Source: Parvularcula sp. IMCC14364
GTDB lineage: Bacteria > Pseudomonadota > Alphaproteobacteria > Caulobacterales > Parvularculaceae
Reading direction: 5' to 3'
DNA length: 64,000 nt
NCBI RefSeq assembly: GCF_030758415.1
Contig: NZ_CP132334.1
Coordinates: 2,616,001 to 2,680,000, forward strand
A program made the translations under genes and the position numbers. The stretch's first letter is position 1. The number at the start of each line of letters is the position of its first letter. Below, piece by piece: positions 7,342-15,851 of the stretch. The notes beneath the pieces are model-generated. The model was not told where the DNA came from. It saw only the letters and a list, made by a program, of their open reading frames with translations, and searched no databases.

Positions 7342-8205
7342 ATGCTCACAGACTTTCTTTCTCCCATCATTGGTGACTGGCCAGTTGCATTGCGATGGGG
7401 GGCCATCGCCGGGGTCGTATTTGCGCTAATCGCGGTGCGTTACTTTCTGGTGGCAGGGACCGGGTTCGGCATATCCACGCTGCTTGGCAAGATTGCCCCC
7501 TGGAGAAGATTGCAAAACCGGGACTTCTCCCGGCAACAGATTATGCGCGAGATTGCCTATTCCATGCTGAGCACGCTGATCTTTGTCGCAGTCGTCGGCC
7601 TGATATTCGTCATGACTTCGGCCGGCTGGACACAGTTATATACTGATCCGTATGCATATGGCCTTATCTGGCTGATCCTGCAGGTGCCTGTCGTTTTGTT
7701 GATCCAGGACTTTTATTTCTATTGGATGCACAGAATTGTCCATGAGCCAGCGTTTTATAACCGGGTACACAAAACGCATCACTTGTCGACAAACCCCAGC
7801 CCCTTTTCCGCGTTTGCCTTTCACCCCTTTGAAGCCGTGCTGGAAATAGCAATCCTCCTGGTGCTCGTTTTCATCATTCCCTTGCATGCGATTGCGCTCA
7901 TCACGGCCGGGCTGTTGTCGCTCGTGTACAATGTATATGGCCATCTCGGCTATGAAGTGATGCCGCGGTTTCTGGCAAACAGTCCGTTTGGATATTGGCT
8001 CAACAAATCCGCCTACCACAATCAGCATCACAGAACCTATCGCTACAATTATGGGCTTTACACGGTGATATGGGATCGGCTGTATGGGACTTTGCATCCG
8101 AAGGCAGATCAGCTCTATGATCAGGCAACGCAAAAGCCTGAAAAAGAACCCGTCATTTTCTCCCATGAAAAAAGTATCAGCCCCGCAACAAGACCTGACA
8201 GCTGA
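7342..8205 (+). CDS. Sterol desaturase/fatty acid hydroxylase superfamily membrane protein
   Basis: A 287-aa di-iron membrane oxygenase. Four membrane segments surround the His boxes HRIVH (HX3H), HKTHH (HX2HH) and HNQHH (HX2HH), the usual metal ligands; another His is in FAFHPF. The start is set at 7342 because GAGG lies six bases before it; the in-frame ATG at 7321 falls inside the operator repeat. Likely reaction is O2-dependent hydroxylation or desaturation of a lipid; the substrate cannot be read from sequence. The following TetR gene overlaps its 3' end, so the two are co-transcribed. Confidence 0.85.
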   Translation: MLTDFLSPIIGDWPVALRWGAIAGVVFALIAVRYFLVAGTGFGISTLLGKIAPWRRLQNRDFSRQQIMREIAYSMLSTLIFVAVVGLIFVMTSAGWTQLYTDPYAYGLIWLILQVPVVLLIQDFYFYWMHRIVHEPAFYNRVHKTHHLSTNPSPFSAFAFHPFEAVLEIAILLVLVFIIPLHAIALITAGLLSLVYNVYGHLGYEVMPRFLANSPFGYWLNKSAYHNQHHRTYRYNYGLYTVIWDRLYGTLHPKADQLYDQATQKPEKEPVIFSHEKSISPATRPDS

Positions 8206-8857
8206 AACACAAATTCTGTTTGGCACCAAGACCAGGGGAAAAATCCTCCAGGCGAGTCTTGTCCTCTTCAACGAAAGCGGATTTGACCGTGTCTCGACAG
8301 CCCAGCTGGCCGAAGCGGCCCAGGTTCTTGATGGGACACTCTGGTATCACTTCAAAGCCAAGCAGGACCTGGTGGTCGCCCATCTGGATGCCCTGGAGGC
8401 ACGTCTTGAAAATCATCTCGCTGCTGAGATTATGGAGAACCCGAATGGCATGGCAAAGCACTTCTTTGGCATGTTCGATATTCTCTGGGAATTTCGATAC
8501 TTGCTGCGCGACCCCTTGCAGGCTTTGCAGGAGGACGAGATGCTGGCCCGATTACAGCTGACCTATCGCGCCATAGAAAGCCGTGCAGAAGAGCGGCTCT
8601 TGCGGGTGGAGCGGCTGGGCTTGATTGATCTGTCTGAGACGGACGTCAAAGCCCTGGTGACTTCCTGCTTCATCGTCGGGCGCCATTGGCTCGACTATGT
8701 GCGCATACGTGAGGCTGGCCAGATCGACCTCGACCATAGCCGCCGCCAGGGGATGATCCAGCTGCTAACCTTAATCCGTCCGTATTTCACCGAAAAAGCC
8801 CGAACCCTTTTTGCCGGTCTGGACCTCCTGACCTTGATCCGTGAACAGAACGGGTAA
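8165..8857 (+). CDS. TetR-family transcriptional regulator
   Basis: About 230 aa. The helix-turn-helix spans residues ~20-65 (ASLVLFNESGFDRVSTAQLAEAA, GTLWYHFKAKQDLV). The reading frame stays open back to 8084, but ATG 8165 (MKKVSAPQQ) gives a normal TetR length and a 41-base overlap with the hydroxylase gene. The C-terminal half is Leu-rich and helical with no known ligand signature. Co-transcription with the hydroxylase and the palindrome in the promoter suggest feedback repression. Confidence 0.85.
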   Translation: MKKVSAPQQDLTAETQILFGTKTRGKILQASLVLFNESGFDRVSTAQLAEAAQVLDGTLWYHFKAKQDLVVAHLDALEARLENHLAAEIMENPNGMAKHFFGMFDILWEFRYLLRDPLQALQEDEMLARLQLTYRAIESRAEERLLRVERLGLIDLSETDVKALVTSCFIVGRHWLDYVRIREAGQIDLDHSRRQGMIQLLTLIRPYFTEKARTLFAGLDLLTLIREQNG

Positions 8858-9019
8858 TGCTCCACACGACTGAAGGGCCGTGGCTGTTTACGATTGATGC
8901 GCTGATTTTATCAGAGTTCACACACACACCTTCTCTTGACATCATTACACGCCTCCTGAATGCGACTCTGAACCGCGATATTTAGTAACGTCCTCTTGCG
9001 GAACAAAGGCCAAATAACT

Positions 9020-9107
9020 TGGTGGATGGTGGTGGATTCGAACCACCGAACCCCGTACAGGGGACCGGGTTTACAGCCCGGCGCATTTACCACTCTGCCA
9101 ACCATCC
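9020..9107 (-). tRNA. tRNA-Tyr (GTA)
   Basis: On the minus strand the sequence folds as a class II tRNA: acceptor GGATGGT (9107-9101) pairs with ACCATCC (9030-9024), CCA is encoded (9020-9023 with the discriminator), the T stem is GGTGG/CCACC around TTCGAAT, the anticodon GTA is at 9074-9072 in loop CTGTAAA, and a long variable arm follows. Length 88. Confidence 0.97.
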
Positions 9108-9648
9108 TGAAAGTCGCAATCGATCGCCACGTGAAAACAAATGCTTCAACGTTCAATCGCGTGCTTGAATATATGAAATTTGGCCCCAACAGGGCGCGCG
9201 CAAATACTCCCTTACAGGGAGTAATATCGTAATGGATATGTAAAACGCGTAATCATTTCACCCTAATGATAGGAAGGCGGACGAATGTCAAATAATATTT
9301 TCACTTTAAAATGAGGAAGTATTCCTGCCTCCAAGGCAGTAGTGCGGATGACGCTAAGCGTAGTTGGCCATTTGCCCCCTCCCTTCACCACTAATTAAAT
9401 TTGTCCCCCAAAATTTAATTAGCGGCGCTCTTAGATAAATGCCCTTAATTAGGACAGCGTCCACCCGCCCATTTCATCTGAAACAAAACGTGATGAAAAA
9501 ACTTATGGGCCTGGTCTAAACAGGCTAACCCTCTGATTCCACTGACAAACCCCTGAATCTATGGGCCCCCTCTCCCGTGGCCATATAGTCATCGCTCCTG
9601 AATGAGCCAGCGCCCGGCGGCGCCGGTCAAGATCAACGGAGCTATGAC
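9108..9648. other. 540-bp gene-free region with two strong palindromes
   Basis: No credible gene. TACTCCC (9205-9211) pairs with GGGAGTA (9217-9223). A perfect 12-bp stem CTAATTAAATTT (9391-9402) / AAATTTAATTAG (9411-9422) has loop GTCCCCCA. At 9497-9508 the sequence AAAACTTATGGGCC matches the block found upstream of the genes at 49818 and 54051, and TATGGGCCCCCT recurs at about 9558-9569. The region should contain the tRNA promoter and the GTA cluster promoter. Confidence 0.6.
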
Positions 9649-10191
9649 ATGAAAACATCGCCTGACACCCCGACGCACCGGCCGGACAAAACCCTGGCGC
9701 CGGTCCGGCGCTCCAGTCGCCTGCAGCGGCTGGTGGACTGTGTGCTCGACCAGACACTTGAGCACTGGGAAAATCAGCCTGCGGACGGGGGCACCGCCAA
9801 GCAGACAGAACAACTTCTGCAACAGCGTGCCCGCGCCATTGGCACCATCGCCATCGCCGCAACGCGCGCCCAAACCCTGGAAAGACACGCCAATGACCAA
9901 GCAGCAAAAGGTGACCCGAACGTTGAGACGGCTAAGGAAATTGTGGCCAGAGATAAAGAAGCTCAAGACAAATTTGCTCCTGTCCTTGCTGATATCGCAG
10001 GACTGGATGTCGATACGCTGGTTGATATGCAGATTATTTCTGATCCAGCGCAAGCTTCAGACGAACTGGAAACATCTCGCCCGGCCGGAACAGCGCGCAC
10101 CGGCAGGCCAGTGGACAACCTGGCTGGTTCTGGGCGGGCGCGGCGCGGGGAAAACCCGGGCCGGGGCCGAGTGGGTAAAAAGCCGCATTGA
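9649..10191 (+). CDS. Hypothetical protein at the GTA g1 (small terminase-like) position
   Basis: Reading frame of 180 aa. The N-terminal 145 residues are charged and helical (RLVDCVLDQTLEH, LLQQRARAIGTIAIAATRAQ, then acidic DIAGLDVDTLVDM). The last ~35 residues (Gly/Arg/Pro-rich) are just the shadow of the terminase frame, so the gene's natural end is unclear. Its place before the large terminase fits GTA g1, a small-terminase-like component, but I see no clear sequence match. A frameshift joining it to the terminase frame near 10068 would give a smooth ELE-HLARPEQ junction. Confidence 0.5.
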   Translation: MKTSPDTPTHRPDKTLAPVRRSSRLQRLVDCVLDQTLEHWENQPADGGTAKQTEQLLQQRARAIGTIAIAATRAQTLERHANDQAAKGDPNVETAKEIVARDKEAQDKFAPVLADIAGLDVDTLVDMQIISDPAQASDELETSRPAGTARTGRPVDNLAGSGRARRGENPGRGRVGKKPH

Positions 10192-11311
10192 AAGCAATAT
10201 CGCACGAAAGGTCGCACTTGTGGGTGAGAGTTTTGAAAATGTCCGTGAAGTGATGGTCGAAGGTCTGTCCGGCCTGCTCGCCATTGCCTCGCCCGGCCAC
10301 GAGCCGCGCTGGCTGCCCTCCCGGCACAAGCTGGTCTGGCCCAATGGCGCGGAAGCCCATTGCTTCTCCGCGGCTGACCCCGATGGCCTGCGCGGGTATC
10401 AGTTTGATACCGCGTGGTCTGACGAACTGGCCAGCTGGCGCAAGCTGGAAGACACCTGGTCGAACCTGCAACTGACCCTGCGCCTGAAAGGCCGGGATGG
10501 CAGTGCCCCGCAACAAGTCGTCACCACAACGCCCAAGCCCCTGCCAGCCCTGCGCAAACTGCGTGACAGCGAGATCACCGCCATGACGCATATGACGACC
10601 TATGACAACACTGCCAATCTTGCCCCGGCCTTCCTGACACAGATTGTGGCGCAATATGAAGGCACGCGCCTGGGCGCGCAGGAACTGCAGGGCGAAATCC
10701 TTGAGGATGTGCGCGGCGCCCTCTGGCAGCGGACCCTGCTTGAGGAAGCGCGCGCCCGCAAGGTGCCGCCGCTGGCGCAGCTGAACGAGATCGTTGTCGC
10801 CGTGGACCCGCCCGCAAGCAGCGCAGATGATGCAGCCGAATGCGGCATCATTGTTGCGGGCCGCCTTGGCACAAGGCGCGACGGGCTGGCCGTGGTGCTG
10901 GAAGATTGCTCCGCAGGCGGCCTGACCCCGCTTGGCTGGGCCGCACGCGCTGCCGCGGCCTGCACCAGATATACAGCAGACCGGATCGTGGTCGAAGCCA
11001 ATCAGGGCGGCGACATGGCGGTGAATGTGCTGCGCAATGCCGCGCCCGGCATGAAGGTCGTCAAGGTCCACGCCAGCAGGGGCAAGCATCTGCGGGCTGA
11101 GCCTGTCTCCCTCCTGTATGAGCAGCGCCGTGTTGCCCATGCGGGCACCTTCCCCAAGCTGGAAAAGCAACTTCTCACACACACGCCGCAGTCAGCCCAC
11201 AGTCCGGATCGACTGGATGCCCTTGTCTGGGCCCTGACAGAATTGATGGTCGGCCCTGAAAATGCCAGCCCGCGGATCCATCATCTGACTACAGAGCGCT
11301 TTGGGGCATAG
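10007..11311 (+). CDS. GTA/phage large terminase subunit (g2)
   Basis: About 434 aa when started at ATG 10007, which has AGGA four bases before it; the frame stays open back to 9740. It pumps DNA into capsids. The Walker A motif GGRGAGKT lies ~40 residues in, WSDELASW is the likely Walker B region, and the C-terminal nuclease domain shows VAVDPPAS, IVVEANQGGD and SPDRLDALVW with its acidic residues. LARPEQRAPAGQW before Walker A is typical of GTA terminases. It overlaps the preceding frame by 185 bases, longer than usual. Confidence 0.92.
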   Translation: MSIRWLICRLFLIQRKLQTNWKHLARPEQRAPAGQWTTWLVLGGRGAGKTRAGAEWVKSRIESNIARKVALVGESFENVREVMVEGLSGLLAIASPGHEPRWLPSRHKLVWPNGAEAHCFSAADPDGLRGYQFDTAWSDELASWRKLEDTWSNLQLTLRLKGRDGSAPQQVVTTTPKPLPALRKLRDSEITAMTHMTTYDNTANLAPAFLTQIVAQYEGTRLGAQELQGEILEDVRGALWQRTLLEEARARKVPPLAQLNEIVVAVDPPASSADDAAECGIIVAGRLGTRRDGLAVVLEDCSAGGLTPLGWAARAAAACTRYTADRIVVEANQGGDMAVNVLRNAAPGMKVVKVHASRGKHLRAEPVSLLYEQRRVAHAGTFPKLEKQLLTHTPQSAHSPDRLDALVWALTELMVGPENASPRIHHLTTERFGA

Positions 11312-11328
11312 TCAAAAAGGAACAAAAC

Positions 11329-12540
11329 ATGAACAATTTATGGACACAGATCAAATCCGCCCTCGCCACCGCCACGCCGCAGATGGCAGAGGCAAAAGCC
11401 AGCCAGACGGGGCCACTCATCGCCCTGCACGCTGCCGGCCAGCCTGTGTGGACACCGCGCGACTATCAGGCACTCGCCCGCACCGGCTATATGCGCAATG
11501 TCATCGCCTATCGCTGCATCAGGATGATTTCCGAAGCTGTCGCCTCTGTGCCGTTGTGCCTGCGCGATGCGAAAGGGCCGCTATGTGAGCACACACTGCA
11601 AAGGGTGCTCGCCCAGCCCAACCCGGCCCAGTCCGGCGCTGAGCTGATCGAGGAACTGACCGGCTATCTGCAAACCAGCGGCAATGCCTATCTCGAAGCC
11701 GTGCGCATTGAGGGGGACGTGCGTGAGCTATATGCCCTGCGCCCGGACAGGATGAAAATTCGCGCCGGGCGCGATGGCTGGCCCGCCGGCTATGAATACG
11801 AAGTTGCCGGGCGCAAGTCTGTTTTTACACCGCTCTCTGATGGCTTTCTGCCAGTCCTGCACCTGAAGCTGTTTCATCCGCTCCATGACCATTACGGCTT
11901 TGCCCCGCTGGAAGCGGCCGCAACGGCCATTGATATCCACAATGCCGCCGGCAGCTGGAACAAGGCCCTGTTGGACAACGCCGCCCGGCCATCTGGCGCG
12001 CTGGTCTATAAAGGGCCGGAGGGGGCCGGCAATCTCACCCCGGAGCAGTTCGCCCAGTTGAAAGCAGAACTGGAAGCAGGCTGGCAGGGGCGCGACAATG
12101 CCGGGCGCCCGCTGGTGCTGGATGGCGGCCTCGACTGGAAGCAAATGTCGCTCAGTCCGGCAGATATGGATTTCATGAATCTGCGCCACGGCGCAGCCAG
12201 GGATATCGCCCTTGCTTTTGGTGTGCCGCCACAACTGCTCGGCATCCCCGGCGATAATACCTATGCGAATTACCGGGAGGCCAATATCGCCTTCTGGCGG
12301 CAGACGGTGATGCCCTTGAGCCACAAACTCAGCGCCGCGCTCACTGGCTGGCTCTGCCCGGCGCGCACCAGTCTGCAGATTGCCAGTGACGCCAGCCAGA
12401 TGGATGCCCTGTCGCCCGGTGCTGACCAGCGCCTTGGCCACATTCTCGAGGCGGATTTCCTGACCGTTGCAGAAAAACGCCTCGCCCTCGGCTACCCCGC
12501 CACGCCCCCGGAAGATGACCAGACTGGATACCACCAATGA
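11329..12540 (+). CDS. HK97-family phage portal protein (GTA g3)
   Basis: A 403-aa portal forming the capsid vertex through which DNA passes. GYMRNVIAYRCIRMISEAVAS near residues 53-75, QPNPAQSG, the ELTGYLQTSGNAYLE block and LGIPGDNTYANYREAN near residue 305 are family hallmarks. Length fits the ~400-aa GTA portals. It follows the terminase by 17 bases and overlaps the next small gene by four. Confidence 0.95.
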   Translation: MNNLWTQIKSALATATPQMAEAKASQTGPLIALHAAGQPVWTPRDYQALARTGYMRNVIAYRCIRMISEAVASVPLCLRDAKGPLCEHTLQRVLAQPNPAQSGAELIEELTGYLQTSGNAYLEAVRIEGDVRELYALRPDRMKIRAGRDGWPAGYEYEVAGRKSVFTPLSDGFLPVLHLKLFHPLHDHYGFAPLEAAATAIDIHNAAGSWNKALLDNAARPSGALVYKGPEGAGNLTPEQFAQLKAELEAGWQGRDNAGRPLVLDGGLDWKQMSLSPADMDFMNLRHGAARDIALAFGVPPQLLGIPGDNTYANYREANIAFWRQTVMPLSHKLSAALTGWLCPARTSLQIASDASQMDALSPGADQRLGHILEADFLTVAEKRLALGYPATPPEDDQTGYHQ

Positions 12541-12788
12541 CCGAAGACCCCCTCACCCCCATATTGCACCCCAAACTTGCGCTGGCACTTCTCGCAACCC
12601 TCATTGTGCAGACCATCACTGCCCTGCTCTGGGCCGGGGCAGCAAGTGAACGCCTTGGCCAGCTCGAGCGCCGGGCCGATATTACCGGCGAATTGATCGA
12701 GCGCACCGCCCGGCTTGAGGCGCAGAACATATACATGCGCGAGACCCTGGAGCGCATTGAGCGCAAGATCGACGAGAACGCCCAGTGA
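12537..12788 (+). CDS. Small membrane/coiled-coil protein (GTA g3.5 position)
   Basis: An 83-aa protein with one hydrophobic segment (residues ~13-35, LALALLATLIVQTITALLW) and a C-terminal coiled coil (residues ~40-80). A small gene between portal and protease is common in GTA clusters. Its role is unknown. It overlaps both neighbours by four bases, so translation is coupled. Confidence 0.75.
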   Translation: MTEDPLTPILHPKLALALLATLIVQTITALLWAGAASERLGQLERRADITGELIERTARLEAQNIYMRETLERIERKIDENAQ

Positions 12789-13240
12789 GCCGGACCGCCA
12801 ATATCGAAGGCTATGCCGCCCTGTTCAACCGGCCGGACCTTGGCGGTGATATCATCCGCTCCGGTGCCTTTGCCCATGCGCAGGCGCGAGACATCCGCCT
12901 GCTCTGGCAGCATGACACGCGCACACCAATCGGGCGCTGGCTTCATCTCCATGAAGACAGAACAGGCCTGTTCGTACACGGCGAGTTACTGCTGGACAGC
13001 CCGCACGGAAGAGAGGCGCATACCCTGCTCACAGGGCGTGCCCTCAATGGCCTGTCCATCGGCTTCAACACCAGGGTTGCCCGCCGTCATAAAGGCGGAC
13101 GCACCATCCTGAAACTGGATTTGTGGGAAATTTCCATCGTGACCTTTCCCATGATGCCGGGGGCACGGATCACCCGGATCGGATCGGCACAAGGCCCGGC
13201 AGAAAAATTCCGTACCCTCACCAGGCAACACGCTGCCTGA
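12785..13240 (+). CDS. HK97-family prohead protease (GTA g4)
   Basis: A 151-aa U35-type serine protease that matures the capsid. It begins at GTG 12785 inside the previous stop (GTGA). The fold signature runs IEGYAALFNRPD, LLWQHD (catalytic His region), GRALNGLSIGF (catalytic Ser region), LWEISIVTFPM. The length is normal for GTA forms, and it sits directly before its substrate, the capsid gene. Confidence 0.92.
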   Translation: MSRTANIEGYAALFNRPDLGGDIIRSGAFAHAQARDIRLLWQHDTRTPIGRWLHLHEDRTGLFVHGELLLDSPHGREAHTLLTGRALNGLSIGFNTRVARRHKGGRTILKLDLWEISIVTFPMMPGARITRIGSAQGPAEKFRTLTRQHAA

Positions 13241-13273
13241 CACATCTCACCTGAAAACAAAAGGAAACAACGC

Positions 13274-14524
13274 ATGACACAGAATACCCCCCTTGAAACA
13301 CGGGCCTATGAGCCTGACCGTGCAGAGCCAGGCATCGCCGAGGCCATGCATGACTTCCTCGCCACTTTTGAGGAATTCAAACACGCCAATGACAGTCGTC
13401 TGGCAGAACTGGAATCAACCAGATCCGTCGATATCCTGACGACGGAAAAACTCGACCGCATCAACACGGCGCTTGATGAGCAGAAATCCCGGCTCGACCG
13501 GCTCGCCCTTACCGGCAGCCGCCCGGCGCGCGATGGCACCAGCCTGCCGCAGGCGGATGAACAGCGCCATGCATTCAACCGCTATGTGCGCAGCGGGGAC
13601 ACGCGCGGGCTTTTGCCCGATGACGCAAAGTCCCTTTCCGCCGGGTCAGACCCCGATGGCGGCTATCTCGCCCCACAGGAGACAGAGCGCTTGATCACCG
13701 CGGCCGTGCGCGACATCTCATCCTTGCGACAGATTGCCAGTGTACGTCAGATCGGCGCGAATAATTATCGCAAGCCCGTCTCGATTGCGGGAGCCGCCGC
13801 GGGCTGGGTTGGTGAAACAGCCAACCGGCCCGAGACCGCCTCGCCCACCCTTGCCGCTGTCGATTTCCCGGTCATAGAATTATACGCCATGCCCGCCGCC
13901 ACCCAGGTTCTGCTCGATGATGCGATTGTCGATCTTGAGCGCTGGATCGCGGATGAGGTCCAGGCGGAATTTGCCGCGCAGGAAAGCGCCGCCTTCGTCA
14001 ATGGCGATGGCAACAACACGCCGCGTGGCTTTCGTGATTACACGCAAGTGACAGAAGGCAGTGAAAGCTGGGGCCAGCTTGGCTATATCGCCACCGGCGT
14101 GGACGGTGACTTCGGTGCCAGCCCGCTCGATACACTGGTCGATCTGATCTACACCCCCAAACGCGCCTATCGCCCCGGTGCCCGCTTTGTCATGAATCGC
14201 TCCGTCCTCGGACGCCTGCGCAAATTCAAGGACAATGACGGCAACTATCTCTGGCAGCCGTCACTACAGGCCGGGGGAGCTTCCACGCTTCTGGGCTATC
14301 CGGTCACGGAAGTCGAGGAGATGCCGGGCATTTCCGCCGGGAGCGATTCGATTGCCTTTGGCGACTTTGCCCGGGGGTATCTGATCGTGGACCGGGTTGG
14401 TGTTCGCGTCCTGCGCGATCCGTTCTCAGTCAAGCCTTACGTCCTGTTCTACACAACCAAACGTGTGGGCGGCGGTGTGCAGGACTTTGCCGCGATTAAG
14501 CTCCTCAAATTTTCCGCCAACTGA
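13274..14524 (+). CDS. HK97-fold major capsid protein (GTA g5)
   Basis: A 416-aa capsid protein. Residues ~20-85 form a predicted helical scaffold-like delta domain removed by the protease. From ~residue 115 comes SLSAGSDPDGGYLAPQE, the classic start of the mature HK97 capsid, followed by the E-loop region AAGWVGETANRPE and a C-terminal YVLFYTTKRVGGGV. A GGAAAC ribosome site precedes it. Confidence 0.95.
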   Translation: MTQNTPLETRAYEPDRAEPGIAEAMHDFLATFEEFKHANDSRLAELESTRSVDILTTEKLDRINTALDEQKSRLDRLALTGSRPARDGTSLPQADEQRHAFNRYVRSGDTRGLLPDDAKSLSAGSDPDGGYLAPQETERLITAAVRDISSLRQIASVRQIGANNYRKPVSIAGAAAGWVGETANRPETASPTLAAVDFPVIELYAMPAATQVLLDDAIVDLERWIADEVQAEFAAQESAAFVNGDGNNTPRGFRDYTQVTEGSESWGQLGYIATGVDGDFGASPLDTLVDLIYTPKRAYRPGARFVMNRSVLGRLRKFKDNDGNYLWQPSLQAGGASTLLGYPVTEVEEMPGISAGSDSIAFGDFARGYLIVDRVGVRVLRDPFSVKPYVLFYTTKRVGGGVQDFAAIKLLKFSAN

Positions 14525-14536
14525 GGAGCACGCGCC

Positions 14537-15121
14537 ATGTCGCTGGAGATTTTGACAGCCACGACGACAGAGCCCGTCACCCTCAGCCAGATCAGGGCGC
14601 AACTGCGCCTTGATCCAGCAGACACGGATGAAGACGCACTCCTGACACGGCTGGCAACAACGGCCCGTCAACAGATCGAGCGGCTGGCAGGTCTGTCCAT
14701 CCTGACACAGACCTTTCGCTGGATATATCCCGGCAGCGTATCACCCGGCATAACGACAGTTGGTGGGAGCGCGCGCACGCTCTCCCTGCCGCGTGGCCCC
14801 GTCACGGCGGTCACACAGATATCTACCCTGACCGGGAGCAGCGGCTGGCAGCCCCTTCCGGCAACAGACTATACCCTGTTGCCGGGATTGCCGGGCAGCA
14901 TTGTCTGGCAGACGGCAATACCAGAAAGCGATCGTATACAGATCACCTTCACGGCAGGCTGGCCCAGCTTCGAGGAGGTGCCCGCCCCCCTACTTCACGC
15001 CATGCTCCTGCTCATTGCGCATTATCACGCGCGCCGTGAGCCCTATGAGAATGACCGGCTCACCTCCGTGCCCGCCACTGTCACCAGCTTGCTCGCCCCC
15101 TTCCGGAGGGTCTCCCTGTGA
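14537..15121 (+). CDS. Head-tail connector protein (GTA g6, gp6-like)
   Basis: A 194-aa protein of the phage head-tail connector family. SLEILTATTTEPVTLSQIRAQ at the start, EDALLTRLATTARQQIE, and the WPSFEEVPAPLLHAMLLLIAHYHARRE segment in the C-terminal third are typical. It would form the adaptor ring below the portal. It overlaps the GTG start of the closure gene by four bases. Confidence 0.88.
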   Translation: MSLEILTATTTEPVTLSQIRAQLRLDPADTDEDALLTRLATTARQQIERLAGLSILTQTFRWIYPGSVSPGITTVGGSARTLSLPRGPVTAVTQISTLTGSSGWQPLPATDYTLLPGLPGSIVWQTAIPESDRIQITFTAGWPSFEEVPAPLLHAMLLLIAHYHARREPYENDRLTSVPATVTSLLAPFRRVSL

Positions 15122-15432
15122 TCGGCCGGTTCAACACGAAAATCACGAAGCTGGAAGCCGTGCGCACACCCGATGGGGCGGGCGGGTTCCGCGTAACCTG
15201 GCAGCCCGCCGGGCAACTCTGGGCGGAACTGATCTAGCGGCGCGCCAGAGCCGCGCGCACAGGCCTGCGCCAAATCGGCATCCGCCGCCTGCGGCTGCGC
15301 CTGCGCGCCGATGACAGCATCAGTTTTGACACGCGGCTGGACATCGACGGCACAGCTTTTGCCATCCGCTCGATCCTGCCTGCTGCCAACCGACAACCTT
15401 ATCTTGTTCTTGAAACGGAGGAAATTTCCTGA
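15118..15432 (+). pseudogene. Head closure/head-tail adaptor (GTA g7) with in-frame amber codon
   Basis: The frame starts at GTG 15118 within the previous stop and runs 104 codons to TGA 15430-15432, which overlaps the next ATG (TGATG). Codon 40 is TAG (15235-15237). Before it: GRFNTKITKLEAVRTPDG and WQPAGQLWAELI; after it, in the same frame: TGLRQIGIRRLRLRLRADD, FDTRLDIDGTAFAIRSIL and QPYLVLETEE, the normal second half of the phage head-tail adaptor family. Without readthrough only a 39-residue stub is made, which would block particle completion. I see no frameshift, only the stop. Confidence 0.85.
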
Positions 15433-15851
15433 TGCTGACAAAACCCGCCCTTGCCCTGCAGGAAGCCCTGTGGCTGGCGCTGACCAGCGACCCTGTCCTG
15501 CCAACCCTGATCGGCAGCCCGCCAAGGGTGTATGATCAGCCGCCGCCAGAGGTTGTTTTCCCCTATCTCACCATCGGCGAGACCCGCTTGCGCGCGCTGG
15601 ATGGTATCCCCGGCGCCATCGAGCATGATCTGCGCCTTCATGCCTGGTCGCGATATGAGGGCCGTGCCGAGGTGAAGGAAATCATGTCCGCCGTCTACGA
15701 CATATTGCAGGACGCACCGCTGAACGTCACTGGTGCCCGGCTTGTCTGCCTGCGCTATGTCTTCGGCGATATTTTCCAGAAAGCTGATGCGGAGACGTTT
15801 CACGCGGTCATGCGCTATCGCGCCGTGACCGAGCCGGTGCACATCCCATGA
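15432..15851 (+). CDS. DUF3168 tail completion/terminator protein (GTA g8)
   Basis: A 139-aa protein of the DUF3168 family, a tail-terminator-like component in GTA and siphophages. ALQEALWLALTSDP, VFPYLTIGE, HDLRLHAWSRYEGRAEVKEIM and the FGDIFQKADAETFHAVMRYRA end match the family. Start and stop both overlap neighbours by a few bases. Confidence 0.9.
   Translation: MLTKPALALQEALWLALTSDPVLPTLIGSPPRVYDQPPPEVVFPYLTIGETRLRALDGIPGAIEHDLRLHAWSRYEGRAEVKEIMSAVYDILQDAPLNVTGARLVCLRYVFGDIFQKADAETFHAVMRYRAVTEPVHIP

Noticed and set aside
9020-9648. Prophage integration at tRNA-Tyr
   Set aside because: The phage-like genes lie on the 5' side of the tRNA, no integrase is present and no second copy of the tRNA 3' end is seen.
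10034-11182. 382-aa minus-strand ORF over the terminase
   Set aside because: Antisense shadow of a high-GC gene; no motifs or ribosome site.
15235-15237. TAG reassigned to an amino acid in this organism
   Set aside because: Many intact genes in the window end in TAG at sensible positions with overlapping or nearby next genes, so TAG functions as stop. Nonsense mutation or partial suppression remains possible.
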